From the NCBI RefSeq assembly GCF_023053635.1, contig NC_086172.1:120441681-120505680 (forward strand): a stretch of 64,000 bases of DNA. The letters are read 5' to 3'. The stretch's first letter is position 1. Every line of letters begins with the position of its first letter. The position numbers and the translations under genes are program-made. A model generated the notes under the pieces. The model was not told the origin of the DNA and searched no databases. It worked only from the letters and a program-made list of their open reading frames with translations. The DNA is from Elgaria multicarinata webbii. Its lineage: Eukaryota; Chordata; Lepidosauria; Squamata; Anguidae. Positions 47,701-56,660 of this stretch are shown piece after piece.

Positions 47701-50313
47701 AGTAGACTTGCTTGGGGGTTCCGTGAGGTCTCTCTTCTAGAAGTTCTGTATAAGACTAAGTGAGTCAATGAAAATTTTGTCCACTTACCTGTACATGAAG
47801 CCTGGTCAGTCATCGGGTGACTGGAGAGAGGATATTTAAAGAGGCTGGCATTAAATCACAAGTGTCTTCTAACATTTGCTCAGGGATGAAGGAGCAAAGA
47901 TCAATATTGCCTTCAGTGCTAAAATTGTAAATAAAATCATAAAGAGAGTCTGTGGTTATAGTTCCTCATTTACATGGCACTTTCCATCTCATTTAGTGCC
48001 TGTATTTTCCACCCAGTGTTACAAGTATTTGCATACCTATATGTCAATATTTGCGACTGTAGAGCCAAAGGAATGTTCTAGTGATTCTTCTTTACCATTT
48101 TGTAGTGTTAAGGCAGATCCAATGTGGCCAGACTTCTCCAAAGCGGAAGCATGATGTTGTAGAGGAACACAATGAAGAGCTGTACAAACGAGCAAAGGTG
48201 ATGGCTCTGCAGATTCCAAAGACCCCACGGCAAGAACTTGTGCATGTGAGTAGCTAGCATAGAGTTGGGACTGGAGCTCATGTGATCACCCAATCAAGTA
48301 ACTTAGATTTCTGTTCCTTGACTGCAATTCAGCCATCACTACTACACCTGTAGAATCAGGGCTACTGTCAGCCCCTGTTACCTTTGGGCAGCTGCCAAGA
48401 TCCCAGCAGAGCCCACTAATGATCCCTGGGCCTCCCTTTACTTTTTTCCCTGGCACGCACTCCCTGGTCTTGCACAAGGGCAGTGTAACAGGCAATAGTT
48501 GTGCATTGCTGAGGAGAGGAGAGGAAGTCTCTCATACAGGTACTTGCAACCCAGCTTGTAGGGTAGCGGGGACTGAGAGGAAGTGATGCTTTCCTACAAT
48601 GCTTTGATATAGTGTTCCTTTGGGGCATTGTGGGAAATTAAAATGGTGGCTAGGACTAGTTGCTTGGTGCTGCTTGGAATTCTGTGATATTGTTGCCCAC
48701 TGACAAAGGAGGATTCTCACCAGAGGCCCTTTGCCTAGTGCCTTTGAGCCTGGAATTGGCCATCTGTAGAATGAGTATTAAATGTTTTTCATGGAAACCG
48801 CTAAATTCCATGCAGAAGAGTGTTTCTGTTTGTCACGGGCACGTCCACGTCCCCCAAAGGATAAACTAGAATTGGTGTGTCCTTTCCCTAGTTCATTACT
48901 TAAGTAATCAATGGTGTTAGGATGTCAGAGCAACCCAGAATTTTAAAAAATGCATGTGACTCGATCACTCCCACTTGGCTTTTTCTGCCAGTGGGAGTGG
49001 CTACACAAGCCAATCTGTAGCAAGACCTCTGTTGTTGTTATTATTATCCCTGAACCCCGTTGTATTGGATAATTTCCAGCTGGTCTCCAGCATACTGTTC
49101 TTCGGCAAAGTGCTGGAGCATGTGGGGGCTTCTCAGCTTCAGGGATTTCTGGATGAGTCAGGTTATCTAGATCCTTTTCAATCCAGGACACATTGGACAG
49201 ACAATGCTTTGGTCACCTTGGTGAATGATCTGTGCTAGGAATTGGACAGGGGGAGCCTGCTCCTGTTGGTTCTGCTGGACCTCTCAGTGGCTTTTGATAC
49301 CATCAACCATAGTTTCTTTCTGAGGCGTTTGTCTGAGATAGGACTAAGAGGTTCTGTTATATGGTGGCTGGCTCTGGTTCTTAGAGGGGTGATTTCAAAA
49401 GGTGGTGCTGAGGGATTCCTATTTAACACCATAGCCTGTGGTGTCCCCCAGGGGTCCATCTTATCCCCGTGCTATTTAAAATATGCATGAAACTGGTTGT
49501 CCAGAATTTTGGGAGTTGGTGCCATCGGTATGTTGCTGACATCTAATTCTATCTCTTCATTCCACCTAAATCCAAGGAAGTTATTCTAGTTCTACACCAG
49601 TGCCTGTTGTTGGTAATGGACTAGATGAGGATGAACAAATTAAACCTTACTCCAGAAAAAACAGAGGTGCTCCTAGTTAGTGGAAAGGTGGATCAGACAA
49701 ATATAGATTCAACCTGTGCTGAATGAGGTTACGCGCCCCCTGGTGTCTCAGGCTTGTAGTTTGGGTGTACCCCTGAGCTTGGGCCTGAACTTGGACGCCC
49801 AGGTCTTTGTGGTGATCAGGAGTGTTTTTACGCAGCTGAGGCTAGTGTGCCAACTGCACCAGCTCCTAAAGGTGTCTGATCTGGCCACAATTACACATGC
49901 CTTAGTTACAATCTGTTTGGTCTACTGTAACATGCTGTATGTGGGGCTGCCTTTGAAAGCTGTTCAGAAACAGTTGCTGCAGAGGGGACTCATGACACCC
50001 TTGTTACAGTAGCTTTACTGGCTACTGGACTATTTCTGGGCACAATTCAAAGTGCTGGTTATGACTTTTTGGCTCATAGGTTATTAAAAGTGCTAATGTT
50101 CTCCAAAACAACAAGAAATGTTGCTGTGTATTGGTTGATTTAACTAGGTTGAGAGTTCCCCTACCCAGTGCCTGTTTACCCTACCCTGTGCCTGTTTGCA
50201 TTCTCTTCCCCTCCTTATTGTTTCATTATGATTTTATTAGAATGTAAGCCTATGCGGCAGGGTCTTGCTATTTACTGTTTTACTCTGTACAGCACCTTGT
50301 ACATTGATGGTGC

Positions 50314-50344
<31 letters not shown>

Positions 50345-50943
50345 AAAATGGGAGAAGGAAGGGGCTTTCTTTCTCTTTAAGATCTAAGAATCTTTTAGCA
50401 TCCCACTTTATATTAGGCTGGTGGCTACCACTGAATGAGCTCTTTTTGGTGGTTGACCCCGAAGTGTAAGATTTTGGTGCTGTATTTTAGTTTTATTATG
50501 TACTTCACTTCAAGAATCCCAATTGAAAAGTGGATTATATATTATAATAAATACTAGAACAAACAAGAACCCCTGGACAGCCATTTGTATATATGACTTA
50601 TTCCACTCATTTAGAAGTGTCTGCCAGAGATATTGTCAAGCTAGAATTTGACTAACTGGTCAGCAGAGGGCAGCGCTATATTTCAGTTTTGGTTCTTTTC
50701 ATCTTAGAATGAGCCTGTTGAGAGTTTCATTCTACCCCAGCAGCTTAGTCTTTATTCTCTGTTTGCCTAAAACACATTTATCTATTTACCACATGTATGC
50801 ACTGTCGTTCATCTACATAATAACTAGAAAGTACTGTTTTACTGATATACTCAGCTTGTGATTCTGGAGCAAACTACCCACTTTCTAGGGGGAACTAACT
50901 GTTGGGTTCTTTCATTTCTTTACAGCCTGAAATGGGAAATTGA
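23205..50943 (+). CDS. CRY2: CRY2, cryptochrome-2 circadian repressor (12 coding exons)
   Basis: CRY2 is a flavoprotein of the cryptochrome/photolyase family. In the nucleus it binds PER proteins and CLOCK:BMAL1 and represses E-box transcription. Joined exons: 23205-23401, 27214-27322, 33481-33623, 38268-38452, 40948-41036, 41971-42111, 44336-44647, 45384-45535, 45976-46178, 47497-47586, 48106-48245, 50926-50943. They give 592 residues (human 593), with every intron GT-AG and phase-consistent. The photolyase-homology region (about 18-510) is nearly identical to human CRY2: [46 protein letters not shown], and the FAD-binding core [43 protein letters not shown]2 rather than CRY1 is shown by the short tail and SPKRK...ELYKRAKV (551-572), a bipartite nuclear signal. 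The start has a good Kozak context (GGCGATGG). The tail after residue 572 differs from human. Confidence 0.96.
26734..26770. repeat. (CA)n microsatellite in CRY2 intron 1
   Basis: About 18 uninterrupted CA units. The rest of intron 1 (23402-27213) shows no clear mobile element. Confidence 0.95.
27214..27322 (+). CDS. CRY2: CRY2 exon 2
   Basis: Residues 66-102 ([20 protein letters not shown], then [16 protein letters not shown]). Acceptor CTTCTCCCTAG, donor GTAAGA, phase 0 exit. It belongs to the N-terminal alpha/beta domain. Confidence 0.95.
28240..30470 (+). mobile_element. DIRS-like (tyrosine-recombinase) retroelement fossil in CRY2 intron 2
   Basis: A broken copy. A gag-like piece lies near 28.26-28.56 kb, and a tyrosine-recombinase-like region at about 29.5-30.1 kb shows the FLPKV-type and AHST-type motifs of DIRS elements. 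The flank at about 30.15-30.47 kb has inverted-repeat character, as DIRS termini do. The reverse-transcriptase region between the two parts is not recognisable and may be lost. Several breaks are present, and the copy is old and cannot be functional. Boundaries are approximate. Confidence 0.6.
33481..33623 (+). CDS. CRY2: CRY2 exon 3
   Basis: Residues 103-149 plus two bases of R150: [20 protein letters not shown], then [20 protein letters not shown]. Acceptor TGCTTTCTTGCAG, donor GTAAGA. Confidence 0.95.
35059..35509. mobile_element. 451-bp MITE, GGCCTTAGCTAGACC ends, TGA duplication (CRY2 intron 3)
   Basis: It starts GGCCTTAGCTAGACCTACCT and ends GGTCTAGCTAAGGCC. TGA flanks both sides (35056-35058 and 35510-35512). 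The interior is strikingly CpG-rich for an intron (CCCGGGATAAAG, GGGACGATCCCGGGG). There is no transposase frame. A 452-bp copy in the opposite orientation lies at 55203-55654. Confidence 0.8.
38268..38452 (+). CDS. CRY2: CRY2 exon 4
   Basis: Residues 150-211 plus one base of G212: [40 protein letters not shown], then [19 protein letters not shown]. The acceptor is TGTTCTGAAG (a weaker AAG), the donor GTATGT. The segment [14 protein letters not shown] is the least conserved part of the photolyase region. Confidence 0.94.
38755..39300 (-). repeat. L2-like LINE 3' untranslated region (CRY2 intron 4)
   Basis: On the minus strand a squamate-type L2 3' UTR is recognisable: TTCCCATCCCTGCCCCTCAT, GGTACCTTGGGAGAGTATTC and GCCTGGTGCCAAAATGACGT as seen on the + strand, followed by an A-rich body and AAATAAATTCCTAGGATATC. 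It resembles 42400-43030 and 62880-63310. Confidence 0.5.
40225..40365. repeat. Foldback element, GCAATCCTATGCATG family (CRY2 intron 4)
   Basis: TTTAGACAGAAAAATGTCCT on the left pairs with GTAGGACATTTTTTTTCTAA on the right, then GTGCATAGGATTGCATG. The centre is CAAGTTGGCTGGGGAATGC. Confidence 0.65.
40948..41036 (+). CDS. CRY2: CRY2 exon 5
   Basis: Residues 212-241: [29 protein letters not shown]. Acceptor CTTTTTCTCAG, donor GTAATC. It contains the linker between the alpha/beta and helical domains. Confidence 0.95.
41971..42111 (+). CDS. CRY2: CRY2 exon 6
   Basis: Residues 242-288: [47 protein letters not shown]. The [12 protein letters not shown] motif is part of the FAD pocket in this family. 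Acceptor TACCTTCAAG, donor GTGAGA, phase 0 at both ends. Confidence 0.95.
42194..42325. repeat. Foldback element, CTCCAGATGTTTTGG family (CRY2 intron 6)
   Basis: CAGCCTTCCCCAACCTGAT on the left mirrors CACCAGGTTGGGGAA on the right. The inner arms are AAATGTTTTAGACTTGAATT and GTTGTCGTTCAAAATATCTG. Both outer ends are visible. Confidence 0.7.
42400..43030 (-). repeat. L2-like LINE 3' region (CRY2 intron 6)
   Basis: It contains GTGCCAGGCAAACCTCTCTG, CACAATTGGGCTACTACCAC, CCTGCCTCACCTCAGATGG and ACTGGCACCAAGTACAGTTG, in the order seen in other squamate L2 3' regions on the minus strand. It is worn. Confidence 0.5.
43100..43270 (-). repeat. L2-type tail variant (CRY2 intron 6)
   Basis: TTTATTTATTTTATTTAAAG is followed by TTTATAGCGCCGCCTCACC, CATCGAGGCGCTTTACAAT and an A-rich body. 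The layout resembles the GGTGCTGTACAG tail but with different words. Classification is tentative. Confidence 0.45.
44336..44647 (+). CDS. CRY2: CRY2 exon 7
   Basis: Residues 289-392, the largest exon. It contains [32 protein letters not shown], and the highly conserved FAD-contacting helices [38 protein letters not shown]. Acceptor TCCTCTCTAG, donor GTGAGT, phase 0 at both ends. Confidence 0.96.
45384..45535 (+). CDS. CRY2: CRY2 exon 8
   Basis: Residues 393-442 plus two bases of R443: [50 protein letters not shown]. Acceptor TTGCTACAG, donor GTGAGC. It carries the loop and Asp-rich segment that contact the flavin. Confidence 0.96.
45795..45920 (+). repeat. Possible L2-type tail fragment (CRY2 intron 8)
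   Basis: TTTTAGATTGTAAGTTTATG and GGCAGGGGTTGTCTTG resemble the 'agattgtaagcc...gggcaggga' segment found in L2/MIR-type 3' ends. It lies 55 bases upstream of exon 9. Confidence 0.35.
45976..46178 (+). CDS. CRY2: CRY2 exon 9
   Basis: Residues 443-510 plus one base of C511: [67 protein letters not shown]. The last helix is the coiled-coil-like region that PER2 and FBXL3 bind in mammals. Acceptor GTTCTGCAG, donor GTAAGT. Confidence 0.95.
46995..47100. repeat. Partial foldback element (CRY2 intron 9)
   Basis: CTAACCTGGTACTTCTCAGA, TGTGTTGGATTACAACTCCC and CACCCAGCATGGTCACC represent one arm and the centre. The second arm is not evident. Confidence 0.5.
47497..47586 (+). CDS. CRY2: CRY2 exon 10
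   Basis: Residues 511-540 plus one base of M541: [30 protein letters not shown]. It begins the C-terminal tail. CLLASVPSC matches human, after which conservation falls. Acceptor TTTTTCCAG, donor GTGAGT. Confidence 0.9.
48106..48245 (+). CDS. CRY2: CRY2 exon 11 (C-terminal tail, nuclear signal)
   Basis: Residues 541-587: [52 protein letters not shown] and KRAKV form a bipartite nuclear localisation signal as in other CRY2 proteins. Acceptor CATTTTGTAG, donor GTGAGT at 48246. If this donor is not used, the frame continues only VSS before TAG at 48255-48257. Confidence 0.85.
49045..50343 (+). mobile_element. L2-type LINE, 5'-truncated, with reverse-transcriptase remnants (CRY2 intron 11)
   Basis: The + strand encodes recognisable reverse-transcriptase pieces: [34 protein letters not shown] (palm motif A with its aspartates), and [10 protein letters not shown] at about 49440. 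Further on are the L2-type C-terminal words [19 protein letters not shown] and [15 protein letters not shown]. The frame shifts and is broken in several places. The 3' end reads AGAATGTAAGCCTATGCGGC, CTCTGTACAGCACCTTGTAC, ATTGATGGTGCTAAATAAAT and ends in (AAAT)n. It lacks the 5' part, as is usual for L2 copies. Confidence 0.85.
50926..50943 (+). CDS. CRY2: CRY2 exon 12 coding part
   Basis: Five codons, PEMGN, and TGA at 50941-50943, after a good acceptor (TTTCATTTCTTTACAG). The exon continues as 3' UTR. It is called because the exon 11 donor is a consensus GTGAGT and phases agree, but such a short coding part has little independent support. Confidence 0.65.
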   Translation, partial: PEMGN

Positions 50944-51117
50944 CAAGACAACTCATGTCCTGGAACAGCCACTGCAGTAGCAGAGAAGGATTTTGGCCAG
51001 AAGAATCAGAACATTGACCAACAACTTTACCTGTTGAGTGTGTAAATGTGTAGCAGAGATAGCTGCCACAGAAGGAGTTCTAAACTCCTGTGCAGGATGC
51101 AGTGAGCAAGTACCATC

Positions 51118-51123
51118 AATAAA
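51118..51123 (+). terminator. CRY2: Proximal poly(A) signal AATAAA, CRY2
   Basis: A canonical hexamer 175 bases after the stop. A second AATAAA lies at 51832-51837. Confidence 0.5.
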
Positions 51124-52125
51124 CAACAGCTTTTGAGAACAAATCTATGGCTCTCCTGAGAGACACTTGGAATTGGCTAAGAAAAGACTTGGGATAAGAC
51201 TTGCTCATTCCTAAGTATATCCCACTTATCTCCAGTGGGATACAGTTGTTGCTCCATTTAGAGCATCTCTTACTTTGTGTTTCCTCATCTCGGTTGATTA
51301 TCAGGTACTGAGATGAACCATGCAAAATATTTTATGAGCACCATAGTACTGGCAGGTGCAGCTGTTAAACACTCCAAACGGTCTGACATTCAAGCAGAAG
51401 TAACATAATGTAGCAGATGAGCACATCAGTGAAAACACTGCTATAACAGCCTAGGGTTATAATATTAATACTTGGATGGTGATAATGGCAGTAATATTTC
51501 TGTTAGAGCTGAAAGACCATTATGGTTCTTCCACTACATCGTGTTCATACTCCTATTCATTTATGAAAAGAAGTATTCTAAATGCATGGTTTTCCTGTGG
51601 GAAGGGCTATGTGTTGCAATTCTGCAAGAGCACAGAGTATCGTATAGAAATTTGCTTCCATAACAAATCTCAAGCATTCAGATTTCTCAAAAGTAAGTTT
51701 CTAGTCCTTATAGTTGAAAAGGTGTGCTTGAAAGCAAGCCAGATTCATTGCTGAGTAAGATTTCTTGTGGCCAATTTTAGCTTCAGTGTACTACATAGCT
51801 TCCTGCCTCTCCCCATGACTTGCAGAAATGGAATAAATTATACAAAGTAAGGGATCACACATGTGCTTCACTTGCGTAGTTTGCAGTTAACAAAACTGCT
51901 TTTCTTGCAAAAATTTAATTTTTTTAGCAAAATGTTTTTAAAACACTAAGTATAACAGTATTGTGAGAGTAAACTTCCTTCTTATAAGTGGGCTCCTCAG
52001 AAACTATGCTTACTTTAGGAAGAGTTTTCCAACCTCATAAGACCCTGGAATATCCTCCTTTACTGTAAGAAGCTCATGGAATAGATTGAACCAAGTCTAT
52101 TGTGTGGAGTTAACAATGAGATTAA

Positions 52126-52265
52126 GGCCGTTTTTACACCTGCCTTTTCCCCCGGGATCTCCCTGGGATCATCCGTGTGCATGCAAATGACACACGGGAT
52201 CCTTGGAGCAGGCAAGGATGTTCCCTCCATTTTCCTGGGATAAATCCTTAGGTGTAGAAAGGGCC
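52126..52265. mobile_element. 140-bp MITE, GGCC ends, TAA duplication
   Basis: It starts GGCCGTTTTTACACCT and ends AGGTGTAGAAAGGGCC. TAA flanks both sides (52123-52125 and 52266-52268). The interior words CCCGGGATCTCCCTGGGATC and ACACGGGATCC resemble the interior of the 55203-55654 element, so the two are related. Confidence 0.8.
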
Positions 52266-55202
52266 TAAGTGAGACTGAAAGTCCTCTCCTGTGTGGATTT
52301 TCCCCACAATCATCTTCTGAAGTGATTAGTCCCTCTTCCCAGCTGTAGGTTGCAATGCATTTACATCATCTTTTTTAGGTATTCCTTGAATCCTGTACCC
52401 TGCACTGCAGGCCTTGCCTTCAACTTATTGAGCACTTGGAATTCTAGCCAGACAAGATAATAATTCCTTCAGATTATTGATCATGTTCCCTTCATTTATT
52501 TTCAGTGTAGCCTTGGCAGGGTTGCTGGCCCCCTCCCAGGCTCAGAGCAGTGGGAAGTATCATTTTTGTGACCTTGAGAAGAGATAGGTTCATGTAGCTG
52601 GTATCATGCGGTGAAATAACCTGTCCTGTGTAAAGTACTTCAAAACTGTTAGCAGTTCAATTCCAGGATCATTACAGATGATGTTACATTTCTCAGTTGC
52701 ACAGAGCTATAAAACATCCTAATAACCCACTCCCTCATGGGATTGGGTCTTTCAAAAATGGGGACCTAGTCTTTGGACCATTGAACATTGACAAGATGAC
52801 AGTGAAGAACAGATGGTGACACCTGAAGCCGTGAATATGTAGGAAGGTTGTATCTTTCTAATTAAGGGGCTCTTTTCTGACAAACTTATTTAAGACTCTT
52901 GTCCAATGAAATCCTTGGATACATTTCCCAAGCAGACATATAGGCCTCATATTGGTGTTCTTATTTCCTAAGCCATCACTCTGGCTCCTCCTTAGAGGAA
53001 AGTCAAGTATAATCCATATTTTTTGGTGTTCGGTTTCTTTCTGAATACTTAACAGCAGGAGAGAACTCCTGTTCCCTACCACAGAGTAGGAAAGAAATGC
53101 ACTTTCTACACTTCAAATTCAAACTGTGACTTCTCTACCTTGGAATATTTTCCTGCTTTTTCAGTTGTTGTGTTGTAACTATTAACTTGTTTTATTAAGT
53201 TGTTTTATAAATGTCTTTATCCCTCTATTTGTAGTCTTGGTTATTTTTACTAGTAATGAATCCAACAAGTCAAGGATTATTGCCTTGTTAACAAAACTGT
53301 CTAATTAAAATTCACAGTTCTGGAGTAATGTACAGTTTTCCTTTGCTTCACCTATGGTTTAAGAATGGCTTTAAAACGACGCTAAAGTGGGGGCAGATGC
53401 ATTCTATTGAAAATTGCAGGCTTTGCTTTTAAGTAACCAAGAACAAACCAAGTGCAAGAAGTATAATAATTTTGATTTATTACTAGGCATAAGAAGATGA
53501 AAGAGTTTCAGTTGCATGGGCTAAGAGTCAGCAATGAAAGAAAACATGTTAGCAACATATATTGTCGTAGCTATTGCAGTATCACTGTATTTGGTGTTTT
53601 ATAGTGTACAAGAGGACATACCTGCCCTGATAAACTTACAATCTGAAATTTGGTGCTGGGAAAAAAAGGAAGTGGAGGTAGGAGTAAATGGAATTTATGT
53701 GTTCAGTAAATACACGCTTAGGCTTGATTATACATCTGAAGAAATGTACATTCCAGAGCTACAACTAGCTGTCATTTACAAAAGTGTAGCTCTTGTTGCA
53801 AAAAGGAGTTTGAAAATGAGCAAAGGCCTGTCTCAAAGAGACATGGAAATCAAAGATAGTTTTGTGATGGGCAGTTATATTTCTGCCCAAGCCCCATAGG
53901 ACCTGCTCCTTTGCCCTGTTACTCTATCCAATATTTTCACACTTCTCAACAGCAATAATGAATTTTGTAAAACGACAAAACTGAAAATTAATTCAAAAAT
54001 CCAATTTTTGAGCAAATGTGTTTGCGCAAGTATGGTGAACTGAAGCTATTGAATGATATCAAATTTTTAGGCTAAAAAGTCTTATTCCTTAATAGCGGAG
54101 GTCTTGTGTTTTTGGCCTACATCCTTGTTGCATATTTACTTTTTTCCATATCACATAGGCTTAGTTGTAGGGATGTTTTTCCCCCAGCTGAAAGGGAGTT
54201 GATCAAATACACAAATAATGGATGTCACTTGAATTCACTCTTCGGCATACAGAAGGCTGCATATTGACTACTACCAATATTAATCCTTGGGGGGGACAGA
54301 GAATTACACACTTCTATTCAAGACATGGGATTTTGCCACTTACCTTGGGGAGGTATGGGCTGCATTTACAGAGGATGACATGTTGCAAAAGCTGCAAGTA
54401 GCAACCTAGGATCCTACTCTAATAACTGGCTGTTCAACCACTAGTAGAAGGATGAGAAAATGTAATCACAATTGTTATTGCAGCTGTCAAATAGGCCTTT
54501 ACCATAGGATAAGGGTTAGATCAGCTGTGTGTTCCATCTTTATGGGATGGAGTCCCAATACATTCATGGGTTCCTAATATCACAATAGCTTTTGCTGGGC
54601 TGTTTTAAGATATCTGTAAGAAATGTAAAATTATTTAGGTAACCTGTGCAGAGAATATTCATTAATTAAATCATTGCAGGGGAGGACAAAAAACAGTTAA
54701 AGGCAAAGCATTTACTAAAAATTTGCAGCATGCTATATTCTATATTAAAACTCGCCCCCATATCCTTTCTGCATTAGTGATGACACAGCAGAAAACTAGG
54801 AAAATGCCTGAAGATTTGATGTATAAGGAAAGTCTGATTTTTTGAATAGGTTTATCCTAGATCAGAGAATATAAGATTAGGGTGCAATCCTATGGTGATG
54901 GTCGTAAGCCTCCAAACATGGAAGCTTATGGCCATCCAAAGCAGAGCAGGAACAATGGCAGAGGCAATTTTCACTCCTCCCAGTTTGTATTTTCACTTGA
55001 TGGGCTTTTTCACCCATTAAGTTGAGATGTTGGGGGTGGGGAGAGAAGCTGGGGATGCAGCATAAGCCATCCGCTCCCCTCTCTGTCCACCAGCACGTCT
55101 TCTTTCCTTTCCCTCCGAGGTCGCTAGTGTGGTTCTCTCCATGCTGGCTGCGAGGGACAGGGGAGCTCAGACTCTTGCGTTTGGGGTCAGAACACTGTCT
55201 CT

Positions 55203-55654
55203 GGCCTTAGCTAGACCAGGCTATATCCCAGGGTGAACCTTGGGATCATCCCTGTGCGTCCAGATGATGCACAGGGGATCCCGGGATCATCCCTCCCTTT
55301 CCCCAGGATATAGCCCTCCCCTTTGGGCCCGCTTTTTCTGCGGTCTCAGGCTGAGCCCGGACCGTGGAACATCTGGCCCGTTTCCGCAGCTTGACCCCAC
55401 TCTGCGCTATTACTCATGCCACATGGGGTTAGGATGGGGGGAGCGGGGAAACCAAATTAAATTTTAAAAAAGACTTGCCTTTAGCGCATAAGCGTTCGTG
55501 CACTATGTCCACTTTATAAAAAAATGGCAGGCGCGACACCTCTCTTCCTGAGGTTGTCACGCCTTATATGTAAATGGGCAGAGATCTTGTGTTAATCCCA
55601 ATGCAAGATCTCCCCTCCTCTGCCCCAGAACAAAAGGTAGGTCTAGCTAAGGCC
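55203..55654. mobile_element. 452-bp MITE, GGCCTTAGCTAGACC ends, TCT duplication
   Basis: It starts GGCCTTAGCTAGACCAGGCT and ends AGGTAGGTCTAGCTAAGGCC. TCT flanks both sides (55200-55202 and 55655-55657). It is the same family as 35059-35509 in the opposite orientation and almost the same length. The interior is GC-rich with palindromic GGGATCCCGGGATC text. Confidence 0.8.
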
Positions 55655-55887
55655 TCTGACTTCAGATCCAGGAATCAAAACTATTCTATGGCTCCCCAGG
55701 CTCTGTCTGGGGGTGATGGGATTGCTCTCCCTGATAGTTTGATATTTAAGAATACATGCAGGGGTCAGAAAGGAGAAACAACTTGGTTAATCACCAGGAA
55801 GACCTTTATGAGTATGACTAGGAAGACAAAAAGGGGTACAAAATCACTTGTCAGGTATCCTGTTTGGTATTAAATTGGTTTATTTTA

Positions 55888-56094
55888 TTTTACGTTTATT
55901 ATTATATTTATATTCCACTCTTTTCCCTCTTGCAATGACTCCAAGGTGGCTTACAGGCCCTCCTCCATTTTATCCTCGCAACAAGGAGATAGATTAGGTT
56001 ACCCACTGAGCTTCATGTCCATGAGGGAACTAGAATCTGGATCTCTTGAGTCCCAGTCCAACATCCTAACTACTACACCACGCTGGATTATATA
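55888..56094 (-). repeat. tRNA-derived SINE (minus strand)
   Basis: On the minus strand the head reads CGTGGTGTAGTAGTTAGGAT (A-box-like) and then GGGACTCAAGAGATCCAGAT (B-box region). The body has GAAGCTCAGTGGGTAACC and the tail GCCACCTTGGAGTCATTGC. It is the same family as 63342-63545. Confidence 0.7.
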
Positions 56095-56249
56095 CAAGGA
56101 GTTCCTTTTCTAATGCTAAAAAGGGATACACCACTTACTACCTCAATCCCTCCTTTAGTATGTTCTCCTTGTAACAGACTAGAAACTCTGAAGGACCAGA
56201 ACTCTGATCACCGCGTACCTTTCAGTGCATCAGATTAAAATCAATCAGA

Positions 56250-56660
56250 TTATATTATTATTTATAGAGCGCCATCAATTTTCATGGTGCTGTACAGAAC
56301 AAAATAAAACAAAATACAAAACACCCTGCCATATGGCTTACATTTTAAAACCAGAGTAACAAACAAACAGGGAGGGGAAAGGCCAACCAGCATTGGGGGA
56401 CAATAAAACAAAAAAATAAAAACTAGTATCATCACACTACAGATTATAAGCTTTTGAGAAAAGAAATGTTTTCAAATAAAATTTAAAAACTGTGATCGAC
56501 GTCGCGGTTCGCAAATGCGCTGCAAGAGAATTCCAGGCATAGGGGGCAGCGAGCGAAAATGGGTGAAGACGAGCGAGAGAAGTAGAAACTCTTGGACGAG
56601 TAAGAGACAGAGTGTTATTAGAGCAAAGGGTGCGAGCAGGACCCTATGAAATTGCAATCT
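56250..56660 (-). repeat. L2-type LINE 3' region, GGTGCTGTACAG tail
   Basis: TATTATTATTTATAGAGCGC, CATCAATTTTCATGGTGCTG and TACAGAACAAAATAAAAC repeat the tail of the intron-11 L2 copy, in minus orientation, with a longer stretch of upstream sequence (GCGAACCGCGACGTCGATCA on the minus strand). Confidence 0.6.

Larger units (their letters stand above)
50944..53310 (+). other. CRY2: CRY2 3' UTR (predicted, alternative ends)
   Basis: Mostly unique sequence after the stop. Candidate poly(A) signals are AATAAA at 51118-51123 and 51832-51837, and ATTAAA at 53304-53309. Mammalian CRY2 has a long 3' UTR, so the distal end is plausible. A MITE at 52126-52265 would then lie inside the UTR. The real end needs transcript data. 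Confidence 0.5.

Noticed and set aside
53534-53899. 121-codon open frame downstream of CRY2, possible small gene
   Set aside because: No recognisable protein family, no splice or promoter context, and part of it reads like an L2-type tail. Kept only as a note in the intergenic entry.
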